DNA of 64,000 nt from Clitopilus passeckerianus (Eukaryota > Basidiomycota > Agaricomycetes > Agaricales > Entolomataceae). Positions 35,849 to 46,183 of the stretch are shown here, piece after piece. The position numbers and the translations under genes were made by a program. The notes below the pieces were generated by a model that was not told the origin of the DNA, ran no database searches, and worked only from the letters and a program-made list of their open reading frames with translations. The stretch lies in the NCBI GenBank assembly GCA_944990035.1, contig CALYLX010000145.1:124001-188000 (forward strand). Reading direction: 5' to 3'. How positions within the stretch are numbered: the stretch's first letter is position 1; each line of letters starts with the position of its first letter.

Positions 35849-37938
35849 TTAAGCAGAATAAGAAGAGTACAAGCCCCAGCCAAAAGCATCGAAGGCCATG
35901 GGCAGAATTTCGCTGGAGAGTATCGAGATTCCGGCGTAAACGACAACCTTGGTAAGAACTATAAGGAAGGCCTGGTCAGTAGTTGCCCAGTCATAGCTTT
36001 AAACCCACGTACCATCGGCATCGTAATGCTTGATCGTTTCTCCGTCCTTGTCCTTCTTTCTTTTCTCCCCAGGGCCAGCGGCATAAGTCCCGTCCAGTTC
36101 ATCCTCGTCTTCTTCGTTTAATACTATCACTCCATTGCGCTCCGCCTTTCCATTGACCCCATTTGCGCTTCTCAGCTTGATCTTCCTTCCTCCAACCAGC
36201 TTTTTGTATCCGCTCCCGCTGCCAATACCACCGATTTCAATACCTGCACTGCTGGGCAGATCAATGAGCGATGGAATAGGGTGTAGGCCATCTCCGCTGA
36301 ATTCTGAAGGGACGGATGTGTAGTCCGTAGCGGGAGTGTAGAATCGACGATTAGGGAGGGAGAAGATTCGTGCGAGGAGACGGAAGGTTGGGGGAAGGAT
36401 CAAGTGCAGCAGTGATTTTGCGACGATACGCCAGGTGAAGATGACAATGATGCCTGGAACGATAATCAACGAAGCTTCTCGATAAGGACGAGAAAAGGAC
36501 GAACCGAAAACAACCTTGACGCCAGCCGCACTCCACCAAATAAATGAATCGGTCCAAAGAGCGTCCCTCCTCACCCAGCCTTGCCCAAGGTTTATCCAGC
36601 CACTTCCGGGCATGACGCTCCCTGCTCCGGGGAACCTGATCTTGAAGAACCCAGTCGCCCATTCTCCTACAAGTGCACCAAGCACGACACTCATGAACGC
36701 GATTGCATCCTCGAAGCAGGGGCAATCGTCCACCGGTTGAGGATGCTGGTTGACTGCAAGCAAACAGAGAGGGATGAGGATGAGCGGGACGGACCATCCT
36801 CCCGTCTTGATCCATGTTTCCAGGAGAGATAGCAGGCCGAAACCTGTCCCGAGATGGAGCGTAATTTCGGAAGAGGTGGATGGCCAGAAAATTGTGTAAA
36901 GGGTGAAGAGAGGGTTGGATGATGATATTGAGACTGCGACGCCTGACCAGGTGGACAAGGCCCACCAAATTGAAGTACCGAGAACGAATCCCATGATGCA
37001 GTCGGTGAAGGAATGCATCGCGGTGTATATTCTGCCAAAGACGATGGAGAAGGCGTAGATGGAAAGGAAGACGTTAATGAGGTGGTAAAGTCCAAGCGAA
37101 ACTAGTGGTTCGGAGGTTTCAGCGTTAATTGTCGACGCAAGACGGTGAACGTGCGCAAAGATAAATAGAGCGATAGATATTGCGTTTGTAGTGTGTGTAG
37201 ACGGGAATCCGTATTCCAGATGATGCGTTCCGATAGCTGTGGGGTACGGTATTTAGCATCCGTAAACCAAGTAAAGGTAGAGTCAAAACTTACTCAAACG
37301 AGTGACAGGCGGCGCAAAGGGACGAGGTGAGCATATGAGATCTTTCACGAATGATGAAAGGTAAACTCCAAATGCAAGGACGAGAAGAAGCCTAATCGAA
37401 AGAAAGTGTCAGACGATGTCATGAGCTTGTCTGGAGACACAGAAGACTCACTCTCGCCCCAGTTCTTTATGTCCGAAAAAGAAGAACATAGGAATAAAAA
37501 TCATGAAAAATGTGTGTGTCCCCAGAGATGAACTATAAACAAAATAGGCGTCCAACCAAGGAGTCCGTATCATTTCCTAATAGCTGCAAGTTAATCGAAG
37601 TATTTTGTAGGACTTCTGACAATACATACCTGCATCCTAGCAATTACACCTGATTCCCATTTCACAGTCTGGACCAGCTTCCTTCTCGTCGCCGCCCTCC
37701 ACCAGGGCAGGGTAGCCTCATAAACATCCATCGCGCGCCCACCCGGTGAGGTATTGTTCATAAAATCGTCGAATTCATCTCTGGCTCGCAGGTTGTGCTT
37801 CTCTGATAAGGGAGATGGTGAAGCGGCACGAGAAGAGGCTTCTGAACCTGGCAAGGATATGGTGAAGTGGACTCGGCTTGGCCGTCCACGCCCAGAAACG
37901 CCATTCCCGTTCAAGTTCCCGTTCTGCTGGCTGGTCAT
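35849..37938 (-). CDS. PAP2-type phosphatase, probable long-chain-base-1-phosphate phosphatase
   Basis: Five exons on the minus strand (37630-37938, 37452-37576, 37294-37391, 36013-37236, 35849-35958) give 621 residues. The three PAP2 motifs are complete: KDLICSPRP (residues 161-169), GFPSTH (S190, H192) and GRIYTAMHSFTD (R246, H252, D256). With about eight membrane helices and a cytosolic C-terminal region, it resembles Lcb3/Ysr3 of yeast, which dephosphorylate phytosphingosine- and dihydrosphingosine-1-phosphate in the ER. The last exon (VLTKVVVYAGISIL and onward) matches the conserved C-terminal helix of that family, so I prefer the spliced end to the read-through stop at 35999. A long polar insert rich in Ser/Gly/Lys precedes it. 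Confidence 0.94.
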
Positions 37939-38938
37939 TGTGGCGGAGGGGATTCAATAAGACAGAGAAGCTGGGTCCTGAAGTTCAGAGAAGGCTTCAA
38001 GAGCTCTGAATCAGGACTGCTTCGCACTTCCGTGATGACCGTTGTCGAGGACGTTTGAGATGAGGGGAATGTTACGCTGTTACGTAAATTCGATGATGCA
38101 GCCTTGCCCTCAACCGACCCCACTCATGAGTCCACTGCCACCGACGATCTTCCGTGTCTACCACCAACGCGATGCCTTGTCCTTATTGTCTGGAAGCTCT
38201 AAACCGCCCAGAAATGCCTCCATAAAGTTGATTTCAGTCCTTCAACGATGACGCGCTCGCTTTGTCAATTCGTCGACTTGCAGACTTCTGAGTTTTGTAG
38301 TAAAAAACTTTCCGGATCAACGGCTCTTGGACGGCTCTCTGAATCAGCTGAAAGAGAATGAATGCAGACTAAGACCCGTCGTTCCACCTCTTCCAATTCT
38401 TGACGGTCTGTGTCGAGAGCAAACCGCCGAGCCCGAGGCACGAACTAACATGGTTCGCTTTCATGATCCTACTGCTGGCGACAGATGCAAGATGGCGAAC
38501 TCGTGTCCTAACGCACAGATCGGCTGGCAGCGGTCTAATAGATACCCACTTCGACGTACGACCATGTGTACTCAGGTGTCTATGACACTTGCTCGCCACC
38601 GATGCGTACTATGTCCCTCGATATCTCACGACTCTTTACCCCCTGCGGTTTATTTCGTTATCTTGTACAATCCCAGAGTATTGCACCATCAACAAGTGAC
38701 AGTTGGCAGTTTTCCACCGTGGAACCTCCTTCATACATATTCACCCCGTCCTTCATAGCCGTCGATTGACAGTACTCATTTCATTCTCGGCATATCCGAC
38801 AGCTATGACAGAAATATTTTAATCTTTAAGTCTCATGACTGTTGGCCACCGTCACGGTGAAAACTGGTGCGGATACACGTGCTGGAAGTTGGGCATTGAA
38901 AAAGGACGTATCCACGTTCTTTGGAAACTCACTCAGAA
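37939..38938. other. Intergenic region left of the precursor cluster
   Basis: About 1 kb between divergent genes. No gene is supported. Confidence 0.45.
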
Positions 38939-39684
38939 ATGAAGCTATCCTCCGCCTTCGTCGCTCTTACTCCCGCTTACGCAGTGGTTGCTGCTCCTTC
39001 TCCCGCCCAGGCGGTCCGTGATATTTTTGTCTCGAACTGGATGCCATACTGATACCAGTTTGAAACAGGCCGAACGCAGCGCCGCTACCTACACTGACCC
39101 TCATTTCGGCAGCAAGCACTGGGCCAAGAAACCTCCCCAGGTGGGCAATTTCCATTATCATCCACGTCCAAGACTCACCTAAAACTCATCAAGGTAGAGC
39201 GTAACGATGCCGCTGAGACCGATACTGCATACGATCGCGGCAGGAGCTGGGCTGGGAAGAAGTTTGTTGCCGAGGTAAGGTTGGCTACCGTCGGATACAT
39301 CCAAGGCTTACCGGAAGGTTGTCAAGGTCAAACGTAATGAGGCAGCCTCCACCGACCCTCATTTTGGTAGCAAACACTGGGTCAGGACGATCTCCGAGGT
39401 GGGTTAATGACCATTATCGTACACATCCAAAGGCTTACTCAAAGCTTATCTACCTCAAACGTAACGAGGGTGCGGCAACCGGTTCTGAATATGGTAGCAT
39501 CAACTGGGTCAGGAAGAAGCTTGCACGTGCCCTCGAGAGCGTCAGCACGGACAACTTATTCCTGTTCAACCAAGCTTGGATCAAACCCCCCGTCGTGAAC
39601 GGAAAGAGGGCTATCCTCGCTCCCGACACCGATAGACTTGAGGTCTGCCCATACTGGTGCCCGGGCCAAAACATCCCGCACTAG
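38939..39684 (+). CDS. PRP1: repeat-containing secreted RiPP-like precursor
   Basis: Exons 38939-39013, 39069-39140, 39194-39274, 39327-39398 and 39445-39684 code 179 residues. All introns are phase 0 and each middle exon is one repeat. A signal peptide (MKLSSAFVALTPAYAVVAAP) is followed by units that start with ER or KR and contain the core T-D-x2-[F/Y]-x4-W. The cores are TDPHFGSKHW, TDTAYDRGRSW, TDPHFGSKHW, TGSEYGSINW, TDNLFLFNQAW and TDRLEVCPYW. This is the plan of Kex2-processed repeat precursors of dikaritin RiPPs: signal, then basic sites alternating with short aromatic cores. The first intron has a weak GTCCGT donor. If 39642-39683 is spliced out, the frame continues into one more homologous repeat (see next entry). 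Function is inferred; the family is not one I recognise. Confidence 0.78.
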
Positions 39685-40379
39685 GAAAAAGAAGAGGTGG
39701 AACGAGCCGTAGCGAGTGCTGACACAGATTTAGCGGACGCAACTGGAACTTGGCATGGGTCTCGACATATCAAGGATGAATCATTGTTGATCCACTGTTG
39801 TTTTGTACAATTGTACCTATTAAATGAAGTTCAGTGGTTTGCCACTCGTCTATTGCGACCTATCCCTTCGAGAGGCAGGCTTCACGTTGATCCGACCCGA
39901 TGTTGTCCTTCGCCTTCGGGATACCGAGAGAAGATAAAGCATCTTGACATAACTGACGTAAACCCATAGGGAGCTTATCTGAGGATTCCTGGCAACTGCG
40001 CTGGCGGCTTTCGATAAAGGGCGGCTCGTGGGGCCATTTCATGATTCTAATCCAGCGTGAGCCACACTCAGGGTGATCATGGGTTCGAAGATAATCAAAT
40101 AAACAGCTTCTTTTCACGAATACAGCTTTGTTGATCAGGTCGATAACGCCAAGGCAGACGCTCATATGATGATTCCTCGCGCCATGAATGCGTTGTGTTG
40201 GGGTTTTGGTACGTACGGCTCGGGCTTCATACACCATGTGCCATATGGTCATTCTCGCGGCGCAACAATGCTAAGAGGTATTACGACACTTCCAAATGGT
40301 GATCGATCTATGGCAGCAAGTTTAAAAAGTCGAAGTTGGTAGCATCCAAATCTACAATTTTGGCGTATCAAGAATCAAG
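39685..40379. other. Spacer after PRP1, with a possible extra repeat exon
   Basis: Just after the PRP1 stop, 39700-39780 reads ERAVASADTDLADATGTWH and then GSR. It is closely similar to the second repeat of PRP8 (ADTDPVDAIDVWHGSR), so it is a genuine repeat, either a terminal exon of PRP1 or an orphan copy. From about 39893 the sequence recurs near 41256 and 42985 as part of the triplicated module. Confidence 0.6.
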
Positions 40380-40797
40380 ATGAAGCTCATTGCCTCTATC
40401 GTAGCTCTGGCTCTGGCTTGCTCTGTCAACGCTCTACCAGTGAATGAGGTATGCCCTCAGTCTTCTGCTGCGTGACATAGCTCACTAAAAATATCACAAA
40501 TGACCCCCAGGCTGACCTCAGTGAGTTACTTGATTCATTGGTGGTCAACGTGGTCTAACTTTCTGCGACGGCATTGAAGAGGTAGCTGATACCGACGCGG
40601 CCTTTGTCCGTCCAGGTTGGGAGGGGTTTGAGGGGTCGGGCGCTCTGGTCCAGCGAGGAACTGAGAGCGCCGATAGCGACAAGATCCTGACCCAGCCTCT
40701 CTGGAAATTGTCGAAGGACGCCAAGCGAGGAACTGAGAGCGCTGATAGCGACAAGATCTTGATCCAGCCTCTCTGGAAGTTGTCGAAGGACAGTTAG
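40380..40797 (+). CDS. PRP2: repeat-containing secreted RiPP-like precursor
   Basis: Exons 40380-40448 (69 nt), 40511-40520 (10 nt) and 40580-40797 code 98 residues. The signal peptide MKLIASIVALALACSVNALP is followed by VNE, a micro-exon coding A-D-L, and the repeat exon. Cores are TDAAFVRPGW, SDKILTQPLW and SDKILIQPLW. The last two sit in near-identical units that begin RGTESAD and end KLSKD, separated by DAKRG, a Kex2-like site. The 10-nt exon is conserved in PRP4 and PRP6 with its flanking splice sites. A single intron from 40449 to 40581 would also keep the frame. It is a paralogue of PRP4 and PRP6. Confidence 0.8.
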
Positions 40798-41062
40798 CCT
40801 ATCACATCGGCTCTTCACAGTCTGACCACGCAGGTAAGTATGCGGCTGCATCCCCTGATACTCTCCTCTAATCGTCGTAGTCGACCTATTTGGTCCGTTC
40901 TTGTTTCACCACTTTCAAGACAGATGTAGATGTGGGCCCTTCAAGTTGATTAAATTGGAATTTGTATCTTTTAGTTCAAAACCTTGTTCAATGGCGATGG
41001 ATATCCTTCTCGTTGTCGACATTCATATAGAAAAAGCATTCAAGTTCTGTGTTGTCAAAACT
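40798..41062. other. 3' tail of module copy 1
   Basis: Shares sequence with 42390-42640 (GTTCAATGGYGATGGATATCCTTCT near 40985 and 42588), marking the module boundary. It contains GT-AG-like signals and may be a spliced 3' UTR. Confidence 0.5.
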
Positions 41063-41294
41063 CTTCAGCACTCAGTATTTCGTTGGACGTCGCTCTCACT
41101 CTCGTTTACGAGTGGTCTCTGCCCCCTTTCCCGCTCAGGAGATGTTCTCGTCTCCGCCTGGATGCCACATTGATACTGGATTTAAACAGGTCGAACGCAA
41201 CGATTCTGCCTACACGAACCCTCAATTCCGCAGCAAGTACTGGGTCGAGCGACCCGATGTCGTCCTTCGGCTTCGGGAAATAGAGATAAGATAA
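41063..41294 (+). pseudogene. PRP3: degenerate PRP1-type precursor
   Basis: Aligned to PRP1, the signal-peptide exon is present but its ATG is gone (ATT at the equivalent place) and the intron donor is destroyed (GAGATGTT). The frame stays open through the former intron into one repeat, VERNDSAY with core TNPQFRSKYW, then a short tail to the stop at 41294. The later repeat exons of PRP1 are missing. Without a start codon for the signal peptide this copy is unlikely to be functional. Confidence 0.75.
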
Positions 41295-41734
41295 AGCATT
41301 GTACCATAATCGACGTAAATTCGCCAAGAGGTCTTCTGACGATTCCCGACAACAACGCTGCCGGCTTTCACTAAAGGGCGACTCGTGAGGCCATGTAATG
41401 ATTCTAATTTAGCATTGGCCACAACCGAGCTGATCATGGGTTCAAGCACAGTCAAACGACGGCTTCTTTAAACGAATATAGCTTGTTGATCAGGTCGATA
41501 ACGTCAAAGCAGACGCCCATATGATGACTCCTCACGACATGAATCCCCTGTACTGGTACGTACGGCTCGGGCATCATGCACCATGTTAACACCATGTACC
41601 ATATGGTTGTTATCACCGCCGGCAATGTCATGGATGGATGACGACGCTTCCTAAATGGTAATTGACTAGCAGCAAGTTTAAGATGGCAGGGTGGTGAGAT
41701 TCAATCCTCCAGTTTTGGCGTATCAGGAATCAAG
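41295..41734. other. Spacer of module copy 2
   Basis: About 440 bases homologous to the spacers at about 39930-40379 and 43030-43407. No gene. Confidence 0.55.
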
Positions 41735-42344
41735 ACGAAGCTCATTGCCTCGGCCCTAGCCCTTGCTCTTGCTTTCACCATATCTGCTCTACCATTTAAT
41801 GAGGTATGTACCCCGTCTTGTATTGACAGACGCGACGAACTAAGAGTATGATGAATGACCCCTAGGCTGACCTCAGTAAGTTACTTAATTCTTACAGCCG
41901 TTTGCATATTGTTAGGCCACTGTAGAAAAAAGACGCGTAGAGGTGGAGCCAAAATTAATGACATGCGAAGGGGTCTGGACCGTCTGGTGCAGGCTCTGGC
42001 TCCGTCAGTTGCTCGTCTCCCCCTCCGCTTCCCCTGGTTTGAGTTCCGGAAGCGTCGGTTATCAGGAATTTCGACCCAGCTTGCGCACATATATTTTCCG
42101 CGATAGCCTAACAATATGCAAACGGCTGTAAGCGGTTAATGTGTTCTTATTTCTGCGATGGAGCGTTGGAGAGGTAGCCGATACCGACGCCCCCTTTGTC
42201 CACCCTGCTTGGCTTAAGAGTGAAAGGCGTGATACTGCGGACGCTGATAGTGATTCGATCCTTTATCCTCCTGCATGGGCGAAGGAAACCAAGCGAGATT
42301 CTGAAAGTGCTGATACCGACAAATGGGTTTTCCCTCCTGTTTGA
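41735..42344 (+). pseudogene. PRP4: precursor with lost start codon and a MITE in its second intron
   Basis: Homologous exons 41735-41803 (69 nt), 41866-41875 (the 10-nt micro-exon) and 42172-42344 would code 83 residues. The codon aligned to the ATG of PRP2 is ACG at 41735. The rest of the signal sequence (KLIASALALALAFTISALP) and the repeats remain intact: TDAPFVHPAW, SDSILYPPAW and a terminal TDKWVFPPV without the Trp. Second intron length is 296 nt instead of about 60 because a 242-bp MITE sits in it. Initiation at ACG is possible but weak. Retained cores suggest recent loss, or use of another start. Confidence 0.7.
41891..42132. mobile_element. MITE with perfect 27-bp terminal inverted repeats
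   Basis: The left end (41891-41917, beginning CTTACAGCCGTTTGC) is the exact reverse complement of the right end (42106-42132). The element is 242 bp and has no coding capacity. TTAAT occurs on both flanks, though not flush with the repeats, so the target duplication is not certain. It is inserted in the second intron of PRP4; the homologous introns of PRP2 and PRP6 lack it. Confidence 0.93.
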
Positions 42345-42692
42345 GCGAAGCATGCGGAGGAGGGACTGAAAGCGCTGAGTACCCTACTTCATCGGCTTGT
42401 CATATTTTGACACCACAGGTAAGTTTTCGGATGCACCTCTCGATACTCTCTCCTGATCAATTTGGTCTTGGATTTTGCGTTACATTCTCCAGTTTCAGGA
42501 AAGAGGTCAATGTGAGACTTTCAAGATGATTAGACTCCGGGGATTTTATAAATTGGAATTATCATATCGTTTGGTCCGAAACCCTGTTCAATGGTGATGG
42601 ATATCCTTCTTCAAGTTGTTGTCAATACTCATTCGCGCAAAATTGTTGAAGGTAGCGAGCTTTTGTGACGTCCGAGTCAAAGCCCTTCAGCG
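42345..42692. other. 3' tail of module copy 2
   Basis: About 350 bases homologous to 40798-41062. No gene. Confidence 0.5.
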
Positions 42693-42889
42693 ATGAGTAT
42701 TTCGTTGGGCGTCGCTCTTAAATTCGTCTACGCAGTGGCCTCTGCCCCTTTTCCCCGCCAAGGAAGTCCGCGATGTGTTCATCTCGGCCTGGATGCATTG
42801 ACACTAGTTTTAGATAGCTCAAACGCAACGATGCCGCCTATACGGATCCCCATTTCGGTACCAGACACTGGGCCAAGACGCCCGCGGAG
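42693..42889 (+). pseudogene. PRP5: degenerate PRP1-type precursor
   Basis: It keeps an ATG and a signal-like N-terminus (MSISLGVALKFVYAVASAP). One extra C in the run after CCTTTT, compared with PRP1 and PRP3, shifts the frame before the splice donor. The repeat exon 42818-42889 (LKRNDAAY, core TDPHFGTRHW, then AKTPAE and a GT donor) is therefore out of frame with the signal. No later repeat exons follow. One core remains, but the gene as read cannot deliver it. Confidence 0.7.
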
Positions 42890-43407
42890 GTGGGCTTTTT
42901 GCGAATGCCTTCCATGCCCACTCACTCTACATTCGATATTATTGAGGCGCAGAATCTTTCGATCGACTCCTCATTGATCCGACCTTAGGATTTACAGATA
43001 AGAGGACTCGGAAGCGTTGTGCGAGAGATTACGTGAATTCGCCGCCAGTCCAATGAGGATTACCGAAAATATCGCCAGAGAGCCTGCCGGCTTTCAATGA
43101 AGGGCGACCCGTGGGGCCATTTCGTACGTTGAATTCAGTATGGCGCGCTCGAGCTGATCATGAGTTCAAAGGCGATTGTAGGCCAGCTTCTTTATACGAA
43201 TACAGCGTTGTTGATCAAGCCAATAATATCAAGGGTGCGTTAGATTGGGACTTGGTATGTATAACTCGGGCATCATGTACCGTAAGGTTGGTCGTTATCG
43301 CTGGCCGGCGTAGTGATGCACGGGCGTACCATGCGACGTCCCACATGGTAATTGATTTAAAAGTTGGAGGGTGGTAAGATCCAATCCTCCAGTTCTGCCG
43401 TATCAAG
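42890..43407. other. Spacer of module copy 3
   Basis: About 520 bases; the right two thirds match the spacers of copies 1 and 2. No gene. Confidence 0.5.
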
Positions 43408-43916
43408 ATGATGCTCATTGTCTCTGTCATAGCTCTTGCTCTTGCTCGTTCTGTCTCCACGCTTCCATTGAATGAAGTATGCTATCACTCTTCTGTTGCC
43501 CGACATAGCTCATTAAAAGTATTACGAATGATCCTAGGTCGACCTCAGTGAGTTACTTGGTCCAGTGGTGGTTAAAGTGTGCTTACTTCCTGCAATGGTG
43601 CGTTGAAGAGGTAGCCGATACCGACGCAGCTTTTGTCCATCCCGCTTGGCTTAGGTCTGAAGGGTCGGACACTCTACCCAAGCGCGTTGAAAGGGTAGCC
43701 GACACTGACTCAACGTATACCCATCTCAACTGGCTTGGGGCTGAAGTGCGTGGCAGCGCAGATGCTGATAGTGATTTGATACTTGGGCCTCCCAACTGGG
43801 CGAAGAAAACCAAGCGGGGAACTGAAGGCGCTGACAGCGACCTGATACTTTACCCTCCCGCATGGGCGAAGGAAGCTAAGCGAGGAGCTGAGAGTGCTGA
43901 TACCGACCTAGTTTAA
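43408..43916 (+). CDS. PRP6: repeat-containing secreted RiPP-like precursor
   Basis: Exons 43408-43476, 43538-43547 (10-nt micro-exon, V-D-L) and 43609-43916 code 128 residues. A signal peptide (MMLIVSVIALALARSVSTLP) leads to four full cores, TDAAFVHPAW, TDSTYTHLNW, SDLILGPPNW and SDLILYPPAW. A truncated fifth unit, ESADTDLV, ends at the stop. Basic sites lie between them: PKRVER, EVRGS, KTKRG and EAKRG. This is the cleanest example in the cluster of the plan signal, KR, acidic spacer, [T/S]D core with Trp. Paralogue of PRP2 and PRP4; intact as far as can be read. Confidence 0.82.
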
Positions 43917-44280
43917 CAGCTTGAGGAGGTGAGTTGGTGGCTTCGTATCTTGATCTTCTTGTCGGATCGACCTAATTGACCTGTTAAGGTAGATCATAAA
44001 GGTTATAAGGCAGCGCTAGTTGTGGAACCCGAGGATGATTCGATGGAAGTTACAATCGTCGTAGTCTTGTAGTTCGCAAGTGTTCTTGTGAGGGTTAATA
44101 TCATGGATATACATCTTCCCATTTTTAAAGAAAGAGCCGAGCTTCAAGTGTGGTGCTAATGTAGCTTCAGGGATCTTCGGCGCTCAGTCTTTTCTTAGAA
44201 TTCGCAGGCTTGAAAGGAAGGTTCCCAAACGCTCTCGGACTCATGACTGGACAAGTGAAAAGCCTTGGTCACGTTCGCGT
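43917..44280. other. 3' region of PRP6
   Basis: About 360 bases up to the target duplication of the long-TIR element. No gene. Confidence 0.5.
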
Positions 44281-44288
44281 TACGGTCC

Positions 44289-45042
44289 CACCTAGTGTTC
44301 CCACACTTCAAGCCTCCATCAGGCTCGTTTACTATTGAGGCAAGCGAGCCTCATTAGGCTTCACGTTGGCTGATTCCGCAAACCAGCAATAAAACCTGGG
44401 ATAAAACCACTTGGGACTTAGCCAGAATTTACTTTTCAAACACCAGGCAGCCTCGGCGGGGTTCGGCGGGGCTCGGCTGAAACAAGACCACCCGATATGG
44501 TAAGTGGTATCAATAAGCGGGGCTCTCGTGACCTGCGACGCGTCGCTCATCGCGTCAACGCGCGTGCTCGCTGCCGGCCACCATGAGCACGAGTACTGGC
44601 TCGTTTTGGGGTGATATCCGGGTCATTTTGTACGGACTACGTAGATAACATATTTACAGTGTACTTTAGACTAATTAACTCGAATTCAAAGCTCTGAATA
44701 TGCAGAAATGAGGAAATCAATTGATAGGGTCAGGAGGAGCACCACACCTATCTCAAGAACAGATATAGGAGTGGTCAAGCGGTTTTACAGGGGTATTTCG
44801 AAGTATATTAAGAGCCTAGGAAGCATGTATCTAGAGCCATGAGATTAGAACGCATGGCACAATTATCAAACCTTTGCGATCTCACTCCAGGGAACAATCT
44901 ACTGAGATTTTTATGGGCTCAATCTGTAGTACGTGACGTGTATATGTAGTGAGTACTGTAAACGTCCATCTTTGCACTATTACCTACCTATCAATACGTT
45001 GGAAATTGATAGAGACTTACATTATATCTGAGAGAGATTGGC
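44289..45042 (+). repeat. Left 754-bp terminal inverted repeat
   Basis: Reverse complement of 46184-46937. The stretches I compared were identical, including a mirrored 72-codon ORF (44332-44550 minus, 46676-46894 plus) that translates identically. Symmetry ends at 45042 after GAGAGAGATTGGC. Confidence 0.93.
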
Positions 45043-46183
45043 TGGTGTGTGTTCTGCATTTTACAGCGTCTTCATCTCATTGATCTACTGTTATGGCCCA
45101 TATAACAGCTATCTGTATAGTATTAGTAGCTAACACGTACGTCTCCGTGCATCTGTTCTCGGCGTATCAGTACAAAACGCCTTGGAAGCGAATGCAGTAA
45201 TTCCGTTGTAGACCATCATAGAACGCAGTAATTCCCATAAGTCCTGGCTCGTAACTTGACCCTACATATACTTTATTAGTTTAATACGATAAATTGCCAA
45301 TTCCGATGATGTAATTACTCGTTTCGAGCGGTTTTGTCTCGGATGCGCCACTAACTGCATGTGGTGACTTCTATTTGCTCTGCGTCATAGTTCACAAGTT
45401 CATGTACTGTAATACAGCTGATTGTATTTATTTTGTGTATAATACAGGCCATTGAACACCCCTGGCTTCCCCGATCGCTATGTAACCACCAAACCATTTG
45501 ATCACTCAGACTGGTAGTATTTCACGCCTAGAAAGTGAATATATATCTAATTCAGAAACCTGACGCGGTAGAGTAGTATAATACAATCTATAGAACTATT
45601 TTAAGCCGCTCCGAACGAGTTAGGATGAATGTGGAAGGACAGAGTCAAGGGATACTGTGGAAACGGCCGTCGAAAGCGCCATCACTCAGTACAAGAGTTG
45701 ACGAGGGAATGCATCAATCTGGTCATTTCATGCTTTCTGGTATCTTCTTGCTTCCACAACGCTCTCATACCTTCCGGAGTAGCTTATAATAGTAGACATA
45801 CGTTGTATACGCAACATACACAGCCAAGACCAAGTGTTTCAAATGAGAACCAACGATCCCGGACTTCAACATACCTCCTTTATGATGGCTTTCCCGTTGC
45901 GCCCAAATGATTCATTACTCGGCGTAATCCTGTTTTTTATCACTGTATATCAGAGCTAAGTATCTATAAAATATCTCTGAAAGCATTTTTACCGGTCTAT
46001 TGGGGGTATTCGGAGAGTTAGGAGCCTAAGAAGGCAAAACAAGTGATACTCCTGACTGAACCATTTCAGACTCATTCCCGAGAACATAGCACCTTCGGAG
46101 GCACTGTAAGCTATGAAACTACTTGATTTTAGCAAATATATGGTATACCGGAAGGTGGTTGACCCAGTATACAAGTGATATAG

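Larger units (their letters stand above)
38939..41050 (+). repeat. Tandem module copy 1 (PRP1 + PRP2)
   Basis: First of three tandem copies of a two-gene module: a PRP1-type precursor, a spacer of about 600 bases containing the shared GGGCGRCYCGTGRGGCCAT segment, a PRP2-type precursor, and a 3' tail. Copies 2 and 3 follow. Copy edges are approximate. Confidence 0.8.
41050..42690 (+). repeat. Tandem module copy 2 (PRP3 pseudogene + PRP4)
   Basis: Second copy of the two-gene module. It carries decay in both genes and a MITE insertion. Edges are approximate. Confidence 0.8.
42690..44140 (+). repeat. Tandem module copy 3 (PRP5 pseudogene + PRP6)
   Basis: Third copy of the two-gene module, ending just before the long-TIR element at 44289. 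Edges are approximate. Confidence 0.8.

Noticed and set aside
36351..36968. 205-codon minus-strand ORF inside the phosphatase gene
   Set aside because: It overlaps, in another frame, the exon carrying the PAP2 motif-3 region and helices; it is a shadow of the true frame.
38939..44140. CRISPR-like array because of regularly spaced repeats
   Set aside because: The repeats are coding, eukaryotic, differ in length and are bounded by splice sites.
44332..44550. 72-codon ORF, present identically and inverted at 46676-46894
   Set aside because: It is duplicated only because it lies in the inverted repeats; no domain, signal or coding bias supports it.
45629..45910. 93-codon ORF in the middle of the long-TIR element
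   Set aside because: No transposase motif, no catalytic triad and no splice partners.
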